A DNA stretch of 5,375 nucleotides from an uncultured Verrucomicrobiota bacterium (GTDB lineage Bacteria; Verrucomicrobiota; Verrucomicrobiia; Palsa-1439). Position 1 is the first letter of the stretch. Each line of letters begins with the position of its first letter. The translations under genes and the position numbers were made by a program. The notes below the pieces were generated by a model. The model saw only the letters and a program-made list of their open reading frames with translations. It was not told where the DNA came from and made no database searches. The stretch is from assembly GCA_903825695.1 (NCBI GenBank), contig CAIKBP010000140.1:1-5375 (forward strand). Reading direction: 5' to 3'. Positions 1 to 5,053 of the stretch are shown here, piece by piece.

Positions 1-456
1 GTCGGTGTCCTTGCGCGGCGTAACGATGCACACCGCATCCTGTAACAAGTCGCGCCGCGCCGCGTTGATGCCAGATTGTTCCGAACCGGCCATTGGATGC
101 GATCCAACGAACCGCGCCTTGTCGTTGAGCACATGCATCAACGCATTGACCACGGGATACTTTACACTGCCAACATCGGTGACGACACAACCATCGGGTA
201 TCGACGGTTTCATCTTCTCGGCCAGTGCTTGCATGGCGCCAATAGGTGTAGCCAGCACGATTAGTTCGGATTCGGCAACAGCTTTGTCGAGGTTGTCGGT
301 CGCCTCGTCAGCTGCGCCAAGCTTCCAAGCTTGATCCACGGCTTCGGGCCGTCGAGCCCAGACAACGATGTGCCGCGCGGCCTTTGTGTGGCGCGCCGCC
401 ATACCGATGGAACCGCCAAGCAATCCCGGCCCGAGTATGGTGAGTTGACGCAACAT
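1..456 (-). CDS. tyrA: Prephenate (or arogenate) dehydrogenase TyrA, N-terminal 152 residues, cut by window edge
   Basis: TyrA oxidatively decarboxylates prephenate to 4-hydroxyphenylpyruvate (or arogenate to tyrosine) with NAD(P)+ in the cytoplasm, the tyrosine branch after chorismate mutase. The visible 152 residues begin with a Rossmann fold: LGPGLLGGSIG at residues 8-18, a beta-2 end reading VVWARRPE (31-38), DVGSVK (94-99) and the family signature HPMAGSE (120-126), whose His120 corresponds to the catalytic His of characterised TyrA proteins. The usual length is about 280 residues, so the C-terminal helical dimerisation domain lies outside the window. The ATG at 456 is preceded by an in-frame TAG a few codons upstream, so the start cannot be extended. 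No Shine-Dalgarno sequence is visible before it. The acidic residue expected at the end of beta-2 in NAD-dependent enzymes is Ala34 followed by two Arg. The gene is on the same strand as aroF but separated from it by an oppositely oriented lipoprotein gene. The family call is secure; substrate and cofactor are not. Confidence 0.96.
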   Translation of the reverse strand, partial: MLRQLTILGPGLLGGSIGMAARHTKAARHIVVWARRPEAVDQAWKLGAADEATDNLDKAVAESELIVLATPIGAMQALAEKMKPSIPDGCVVTDVGSVKYPVVNALMHVLNDKARFVGSHPMAGSEQSGINAARRDLLQDAVCIVTPRKDTD

Positions 457-465
457 GATGCTATT

Positions 466-494
466 TTTCTAACAGTAAACATTTGGTTTGGCAA
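466..494 (-). promoter_or_regulatory. Candidate sigma70-type promoter for tyrA
   Basis: On the minus strand a TTGCCA box (494-489) and a TAGAAA box (471-466) are separated by 17 nt, matching the consensus at 5/6 and 4/6 positions. The predicted transcription start, about 6-8 nt beyond the -10 box, falls near 458-460, almost on top of the tyrA ATG at 456, which has no Shine-Dalgarno sequence. An own promoter is needed because tyrA is cut off from the aroF transcript by a gene on the other strand. The AT-rich context makes chance matches likely, so this is tentative. Confidence 0.35.
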
Positions 495-516
495 CACTTG
501 CTGGCTAACTTATAGT
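488..516 (+). promoter_or_regulatory. Candidate sigma70-type promoter for the lipoprotein gene
   Basis: TTGGCA (488-493) and TATAGT (511-516) each match the consensus hexamers at 5 of 6 positions with the optimal 17-nt spacer. The expected start of transcription near 523 would leave a leader of roughly 98 nt before the ATG at 621. The leader holds a small hairpin, CTGC-TTTT-GCAG at 533-544, and the ribosome binding site at 611-616, but no recognisable riboswitch. The -35 box overlaps that of the divergent tyrA promoter candidate. Confidence 0.55.
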
Positions 517-620
517 GCACCCGCATTGCAGGCTGCTTTTGCAGAACAACAGTTTACCTGCGCCGATTTGCATGCCCAGCTGATAGGGTTGGAATTGGCA
601 CGCAGCAAACAAGGAGAAAA

Positions 621-1709
621 ATGCGCCACTGTCTTCGGTTAACAATTGCTGCAGTTGGTGTTGTGCTGGGCATCGCGGGCTGCGCTCCGCTCCAACCAAC
701 GCCGCGTCTCCTTCCACCACGCGCAGGAGAAATCCGAGGCGTATGGGTCAGCGATACAGCGCGACTGAATTGGGACGACGCGACATCGCTGCTGAGACGG
801 TCCGGGTTCAACGCGATGTACGTCAACTTCGCCACAGGTGGCGGCGCATTCTACCCCGACAGTGGCGTGCTGCCTCACATTTCCGGTATGTCGGCAAGGG
901 AGTTTGAACACGGCATTCAACTTGCCCACAAACGTGGCATCGCGGTACATGCCAAGCTGCCTGTGATGTTCATGTTGCGCAGTCCGTCGCGTTTCCAGCG
1001 CAAGATGATTGCGGCGAACCGTGTGATGCGCGGTCCCAATGGTAAACCTGTTTTGCAGGCAGGTTACACATGGCTGTGTCCGTCGCAAAAGGCCAACCAC
1101 GATCTCATGGTTGCCTGCGTTCGGGAGATTGTTAAACGATATCCTGTGGATGGCGTGCAGTTTGACTACATCCGATTCAATGAACAGCCTGCCTGCTTCT
1201 GCGCCAATTGCCGTCGTTCGTTTGAACAGTGGCAGGGTAAATCGGTCAAACACTGGCCTGACGACGTTCTAGACGGTCCGTCCACCCGCCGTTTCATCGA
1301 ATGGAAACAACTCATCGTCAACCAGTGGGTGCACGACCTCGGCGATGCTGCACGTACCTTGCGACCGGGTATCACGGTCTCCGCGGCGGTATTCCATGAC
1401 CTCGACCGCGCCCGTGAGGAAATGGCGCAGAACTGGAGATACTGGTTGGAACACGGCTGGCTGGATTACGCCTGCACTATGACCTACATGACCGACCTGC
1501 GCGAGTTTGAGGCCCGGGTACACCAGCAAGAAACGTGGGCGCGGCATCGCCAATTGGTCGTTGGCATTGGAAGCTGGAAACTCGGCAGTCAGGCCGCGTT
1601 ACTTGCCCAGATCAACGTGGCCCGTGAACTAGGCGCAGCCGGTTTTGTGTTATTTTCCTACGACGATGCTGCGGAACGGGAATTCCTGCCCAACCTTGCG
1701 GCGCAGTGA
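621..1709 (+). CDS. Lipoprotein with GHL10 (DUF187) glycosyl-hydrolase-like TIM-barrel domain
   Basis: A 362-residue exported lipoprotein. The N-terminus has Arg residues, a hydrophobic stretch (about 7-19) and a lipobox IAGC ending at Cys21, so lipid-anchored export is predicted. The rest resembles the GHL10/DUF187 family (PF02638): a GVWVS strand near 40-44, WLCPS at 151-155, DGVQFDYIRF at 177-186 with an Asp pair typical of the barrel active site, and MTYMTD at 287-292. A Cys cluster follows the active-site strand: CFCANC at 192-197. Members are putative extracytoplasmic carbohydrate-active proteins, but the substrate cannot be read from sequence. The start is supported by AAGGAG at 611-616, 4 nt before the ATG. 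The gene is divergent from tyrA and convergent with aroF, and interrupts what is otherwise an aromatic amino-acid cassette; nothing ties its function to that pathway. The family call is strong, enzymatic activity is inference. Confidence 0.88.
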   Translation: MRHCLRLTIAAVGVVLGIAGCAPLQPTPRLLPPRAGEIRGVWVSDTARLNWDDATSLLRRSGFNAMYVNFATGGGAFYPDSGVLPHISGMSAREFEHGIQLAHKRGIAVHAKLPVMFMLRSPSRFQRKMIAANRVMRGPNGKPVLQAGYTWLCPSQKANHDLMVACVREIVKRYPVDGVQFDYIRFNEQPACFCANCRRSFEQWQGKSVKHWPDDVLDGPSTRRFIEWKQLIVNQWVHDLGDAARTLRPGITVSAAVFHDLDRAREEMAQNWRYWLEHGWLDYACTMTYMTDLREFEARVHQQETWARHRQLVVGIGSWKLGSQAALLAQINVARELGAAGFVLFSYDDAAEREFLPNLAAQ

Positions 1710-1720
1710 ATTCGCAGCCC

Positions 1721-1745
1721 AAAAATCCAGCAAGTTGCTAGATTT
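1721..1745 (-). terminator. Hairpin with T-run at the aroF 3' end, candidate terminator
   Basis: An inverted repeat with 11-nt arms (1723-1733 and 1735-1745) and one mismatch surrounds base 1734. Allowing a 3-nt loop, the stem is about 10 bp and rather AT-rich. Read on the minus strand it runs directly into TTTTT (1725-1721), as in an intrinsic terminator for aroF, although part of the T-run is also stem. The aroF TAG stop (1740-1738) lies inside the hairpin. On the plus strand no T-tract follows, so termination of the lipoprotein transcript here is less likely. The weak stem keeps confidence low. Confidence 0.35.
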
Positions 1746-2754
1746 GCTTCCCAATCGCAGCGGCGACTGCACGCATCTGCGCGACGAGAGCTTTGAACTT
1801 CTCGGGGAGCAATGATTGTTCACCGTCGGAGAGCGCCGATTCGGGATTGTTGTGGACCTCGACCATGATGCCGTCCGCGCCACTTGCGACTGCAGCCAGC
1901 GCCATTGCGGGAATCAGGTCGTGATGACCCGCTCCATGGGTCGGGTCAACAATTACCGGCAGGTGCGATTCTTTTTTCAGTGCGGGCACAGCCGAAAGAT
2001 CGAGCGTATTGCGTGTGTACGTTTCAAAAGTCCGGATGCCGCGCTCGCAGAGCATGACGTTCATGTTGCCTTCATTGAGGATATATTCCGCGCTTAGTAA
2101 TACATCCTTGATCGTCGCAGCCAGACCGCGCTTTAGCATCACGGGCTTCTTGCACCGGCCCACTTCCTTTAGCAGCGAAAAGTTCTGCATGTTCCGGGCG
2201 CCAATCTGGATGATGTCGGTGTATTCCTCAACAACCTCGGTATCTTTGGTGTCCATCAACTCGGTGATAACGGGCAATCCCGTGGCTTTGCGCGCTTCAG
2301 CGAGCAGTTCCAATCCCTTCTTTCCCAATCCCTGAAATGTGTATGGCGACGTGCGCGGCTTGAATGCACCGCCACGCAGCACGGACGCGCCAGCCTTTTT
2401 GACAATGCGCGCAATCTCCAGGATTTGTTCCCGGCTCTCAACTGAGCACGGCCCAGCCATGAGCACAACCTTCTGGGCATCGCCAATCTTCACGCCACGC
2501 ACGTCGACCACCGTCCGTTTCTGCGTGAACTCGTAACTGGCCAGTTTGTACGGCTTGAGCACCGGCGTAACAGACTCGACGCCGGGAAACGCCTCCAGTG
2601 GTTTCTCCCTTACAACGTCTTCAGGCCCAATGATGCCAATGATCGCCCGCTCAACGCCGCGACTTGTGTGCGGCTTCAAACCCCACGAGCGGATTGCCTC
2701 CTCAATGTGCGCAATCTGCTCGTCCGTCGCCCCTCGTTTGCAGATGATGATCAT
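1738..2754 (-). CDS. aroF: 3-deoxy-D-arabino-heptulosonate 7-phosphate synthase, type I-beta with N-terminal ferredoxin-like domain
   Basis: DAHP synthase condenses phosphoenolpyruvate and erythrose 4-phosphate, the entry step of the shikimate pathway, in the cytoplasm. The protein is 338 residues, the same length as the Thermotoga maritima enzyme. Residues 1 to about 70 form the ferredoxin-like regulatory domain (MIIICKRGAT start, KPYKLAS end at 67-73), which in the characterised enzyme mediates feedback inhibition by tyrosine and phenylalanine. The barrel then shows AGPCSVE (100-106), RGGAFKPRTSPY (127-138), KRG (208-210) and DPTHGAG (270-276). The metal ligands of this family are all present: Cys103, His273, Glu299 and Asp310. 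The ATG at 2754 is preceded by AAAGGA (2765-2760) at 5 nt. It is the last gene of the pheA-hisC-aroF run, 80 nt after hisC, and converges with the lipoprotein gene. The symbol follows common annotation; aroG or aroA names are also used for this class. Confidence 0.97.
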   Translation of the reverse strand: MIIICKRGATDEQIAHIEEAIRSWGLKPHTSRGVERAIIGIIGPEDVVREKPLEAFPGVESVTPVLKPYKLASYEFTQKRTVVDVRGVKIGDAQKVVLMAGPCSVESREQILEIARIVKKAGASVLRGGAFKPRTSPYTFQGLGKKGLELLAEARKATGLPVITELMDTKDTEVVEEYTDIIQIGARNMQNFSLLKEVGRCKKPVMLKRGLAATIKDVLLSAEYILNEGNMNVMLCERGIRTFETYTRNTLDLSAVPALKKESHLPVIVDPTHGAGHHDLIPAMALAAVASGADGIMVEVHNNPESALSDGEQSLLPEKFKALVAQMRAVAAAIGKQI

Positions 2755-2768
2755 GATTGTCCTTTAGA

Positions 2769-2827
2769 CCGCAAATTATCGCGAATCAAGACGAATGATT
2801 CGTGTCCATTCGTCACGTGTAACGTGG
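2769..2827. repeat. Long imperfect palindrome in the hisC-aroF spacer
   Basis: The spacer is centred on ACGAAT-G-ATTCGT (2791-2803), a perfect 6-bp-arm palindrome. A second pairing block, CGAAT (2782-2786) with ATTCG (2808-2812), sits at exactly mirror positions around base 2797, and the ends read CCGC (2769) and GTGG (2827). The right half has an internal beat, ATTCGTGTCC followed by ATTCGTCACG. There is no T-tract on either side, so it is not a standard terminator. It has the style of degenerate GTGTCCATTCG-type intergenic palindromes that I recall from several environmental bacterial phyla; that family link is from memory. Confidence 0.6.
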
Positions 2828-2834
2828 TAAATAT

Positions 2835-3929
2835 TCATTTGCCGCGCAATTCTGCCCGCAGCGCACCGATAAACCTCCGGTTCTCCTCTGGCAACCCGAC
2901 TGTTACCCGTAACCAGTCCGACATCTTGTACCCGCGCATCGGACGCACAATCACGCCATGCCGCTGTAACGCGTGGAAGATCCTGTCGCCAGCTCCGACC
3001 TTGACGAGCACAAAGTTGGCGCAACTTGGCACGAACTCCAACTTCAACCGTTTGAATTCCTTCTCTAAATATGCCAGCCCGCGCCTGGTCATTACTTTCG
3101 TCCTGCGGATGTGCGACGTGTCATCGAGCGCTGCCAGTGCACCCGCTTGTGCGATGGCATTGACGTTAAATGGCTGACGCACCTTCTGGAGCAACGCGAT
3201 ACATTCCTTCTGCGCGATGCCATAGCCGATTCGCAATCCCGCCAGCCCGACGATTTTTGAAAACGTGCGAAGTACGACGACGTTATGTTTCATCGCATAT
3301 TCAATGGACGGCGGTGGATCGTCGAGAAACTCAACGTAAGCCTCGTCCAATACCACAATAACGTGCGACGGCAGACTGCGAATAAATCTGTCCAGCTCGG
3401 CATTGCTCACACGTGTGCCGGTCGGATTGTTCGGGTTGGCGATGAAGACCAATTTCGTCTTCGGCGTGATCGCCTCGCGCATCGCCTGCAAATCATGCGT
3501 GTGACCCTTGAACGGCACCTCGATGCACTTCGCATCGAACATCTTCGCCATGATGCTGTAAATGACGAACGACCGGTCGCCCACGATAACTTCGTCACCA
3601 GGTCCTACGAATGCATGATAGAGAAACTCAATGATCTCGTTGGAACCGCAACCGAGAATGATGTTGTTGGGACTGACACCTAGTTTTTTTGCCAGTGCTT
3701 GGCGTAAATAGAATCCGCCGCCATCGGGATAGAGATGTGCCGTCGTCAGCGCCTTGTGCATTGCCGCAAGAGCTTTGGGTGACGGCCCGAGTGCGTTTTC
3801 GTTCGACGCCAGCTTGATAATCGTCTGCGGTTTCAGCCCCAACTCGCGCGCGACCTCCTCAATCGGCCGCCCCGGCTCGTAAACCGGTATGTCGCAGATG
3901 TACTTGTTGGTAATAGGAGGGAAGTTCAT
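2835..3929 (-). CDS. hisC: Histidinol-phosphate / aromatic aminotransferase, HisC family
   Basis: A 364-residue fold-type I PLP aminotransferase of the HisC family, normal full length. Visible motifs: SNENALGPSP (42-51), YPDGGG (67-72), NPNNPTG (165-171), DEAYVEF (195-201) with the cofactor-contacting Asp195 and Tyr198, TFSKIVGLAGLRIGYG (222-237) with the Schiff-base Lys225 and phosphate-contacting Arg233, and the carboxylate-binding Arg341 in WLRVTVG. HisC proteins convert imidazole-acetol phosphate to histidinol phosphate, but many family members also transaminate phenylpyruvate and 4-hydroxyphenylpyruvate. No other his gene is in the window and the neighbours are pheA and aroF, so an aromatic role is inferred. 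The ATG at 3929 is fixed by an in-frame TGA at 3944-3942. The only Shine-Dalgarno-like sequence, GGTGG (3937-3933), is the end of the upstream palindrome. Spacing is 53 nt from pheA and 80 nt to aroF. Confidence 0.94.
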   Translation of the reverse strand: MNFPPITNKYICDIPVYEPGRPIEEVARELGLKPQTIIKLASNENALGPSPKALAAMHKALTTAHLYPDGGGFYLRQALAKKLGVSPNNIILGCGSNEIIEFLYHAFVGPGDEVIVGDRSFVIYSIMAKMFDAKCIEVPFKGHTHDLQAMREAITPKTKLVFIANPNNPTGTRVSNAELDRFIRSLPSHVIVVLDEAYVEFLDDPPPSIEYAMKHNVVVLRTFSKIVGLAGLRIGYGIAQKECIALLQKVRQPFNVNAIAQAGALAALDDTSHIRRTKVMTRRGLAYLEKEFKRLKLEFVPSCANFVLVKVGAGDRIFHALQRHGVIVRPMRGYKMSDWLRVTVGLPEENRRFIGALRAELRGK

Positions 3930-3932
3930 CTT

Positions 3933-3978
3933 CCACCGATTTCACGGTTCACACGGATTTAATCAGTGAAATCCGCGG
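3933..3978. repeat. Imperfect palindrome in the pheA-hisC spacer
   Basis: Arms at 3933-3945 and 3966-3978 pair with two mismatches over 13 positions. The core GATTTCAC (3938-3945) and GTGAAATC (3966-3973) is perfect, with a 20-nt loop that itself contains ACACGGATTT, a variant of the arm sequence. It fills almost all of the 53-nt gap. On the transcribed strand its 3' arm ends in GGTGG, three bases before the hisC ATG, so a stem would occlude the only ribosome-binding-site candidate. No T-run follows. Confidence 0.65.
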
Positions 3979-3982
3979 GTCT

Positions 3983-5053
3983 TCATCCATTCACATTTGG
4001 GTAACTGCCCAAGATCTTTACGAACATGGTGTGCTTGTCCAATTCAACCAGTGCTTTTTTGACGCGGGCGTCATCGCAGTGGCCGTTGAAATCCACGAAG
4101 AAATAGTAGTCCCAAGCCTTCTTCCTGCTCGGACGCGACTCGATCTTCGTCATGTTGATCTTGAATTTCTTGAACGATGCAATGCAGTCGTGCAATGCGC
4201 CGACACGGTCGTGCACGGCGAACATTATGGAGGTTTTGTCGTCGCCCGTCGCCGGAGGATATTTTCTGCCGATCACGAGAAATCGCGTCACGTTCTCGCT
4301 CGAATCCTGGATGTTGGCTTCGTAAACCTTCAGCCCGTACAATTCCGCAGCGAGCGAACTGGCCAGCGCGCCCGCGTTCGGTTCGCTCTTCGCAATCTCC
4401 GCCGCGCGCGTGGAGCTGGATACTTCGATCAGTTCCGCGTGTGGCATATTGATCTGCAACCATTGCCGGCATTGCGCCAACACCTGCGCAATCGAGTAAA
4501 CCTTCTTGATCTGTCCGCGCGGACAAGCAGCCATGAGGTTGTGCCGGATCGGCAACATGATCTGCGCGCAGACCTTCAACTCGCTATCCACGAACATGTC
4601 GTAGGTGTGAGTCACCGCGCCTTCCGTGGAATTCTCGATTGGCACGACGCCGTAATCGGCCCGGCCTTTCGCAACCTCTGTGAACACGTCGGTGATGTTC
4701 GGCAATGGCTCGTACCGGAGACTCGCGCCGAATTTCTTCACTGCCGCCATGTGCGAGTAGGTCGCCTGCGGCCCGAGATAGGCGATCACCAGCGATTTTT
4801 CCAGCGCCAGAGCGCTCGACATCACTTCGCGGTAAATTGCGCGCAACGACTCCTCGGTGAGCGGACCTTTGTTCTTCTCGATAACGCGACGTAGTACCGC
4901 TTCCTCGCGTTCAGGCGCGTAAATCTCCTCACCCAACGCGTGTTTGATCTTGCCAACCTCCAATACCAACTTCGTCCGCTCGTTCAGCAGGTCGACCAAT
5001 TGATGGTCAACCACGTCAATCTTACTGCGCAGGGTTTGCAGTTTGTTTTTCAT
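3983..5053 (-). CDS. pheA: Bifunctional chorismate mutase / prephenate dehydratase (P-protein) with ACT domain
   Basis: A 356-residue P-protein converting chorismate to prephenate and then to phenylpyruvate in the cytoplasm. Residues 1 to about 85 are an AroQ chorismate mutase helical domain, with Arg9, Arg26, Lys37, Arg49 and Glu50 at positions matching E. coli Arg11, Arg28, Lys39, Arg51 and Glu52. The dehydratase domain follows: YLGPQATYSH (92-101), VPIENSTEGAV (137-147), SSSTRAA (212-218) and TRFLVIG (256-262) with the catalytic-type Thr256. A C-terminal ACT domain has GALHDCI (285-291) and ESRPSR (305-310), the phenylalanine-binding signatures, so feedback inhibition by phenylalanine is expected. 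The segment usually reading SHPQ or SHAQ is SIAQ here (187-190). The start has AGGAG at 5064-5060, 6 nt upstream, and lies inside the 3' end of scpB (32-nt overlap, different frame), which suggests translational coupling. Confidence 0.97.
   Translation of the reverse strand: MKNKLQTLRSKIDVVDHQLVDLLNERTKLVLEVGKIKHALGEEIYAPEREEAVLRRVIEKNKGPLTEESLRAIYREVMSSALALEKSLVIAYLGPQATYSHMAAVKKFGASLRYEPLPNITDVFTEVAKGRADYGVVPIENSTEGAVTHTYDMFVDSELKVCAQIMLPIRHNLMAACPRGQIKKVYSIAQVLAQCRQWLQINMPHAELIEVSSSTRAAEIAKSEPNAGALASSLAAELYGLKVYEANIQDSSENVTRFLVIGRKYPPATGDDKTSIMFAVHDRVGALHDCIASFKKFKINMTKIESRPSRKKAWDYYFFVDFNGHCDDARVKKALVELDKHTMFVKILGSYPNVNG

Noticed and set aside
533..544. Hairpin CTGC-TTTT-GCAG in the lipoprotein leader as a riboswitch or attenuator
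   Set aside because: A 4-bp stem is common by chance, and no conserved aptamer, leader peptide or terminator follows.
639..1253. A 204-codon open frame on the minus strand opposite the lipoprotein gene
   Set aside because: The plus-strand frame has a ribosome binding site, a lipobox and GHL10 motifs; the opposite frame has none of these and no recognisable domain.
2769..2827. Spacer palindrome as an intrinsic terminator between hisC and aroF
   Set aside because: No T-tract follows on the transcribed strand and aroF has no obvious promoter of its own, so termination here would leave aroF without a transcript.
4031..4894. A 287-codon open frame on the plus strand opposite pheA
   Set aside because: It is fully antisense to a PheA with intact motifs in all three domains. 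Its translation is rich in Arg, His and Val with no recognisable domain, as expected of a shadow frame in GC-rich coding DNA.
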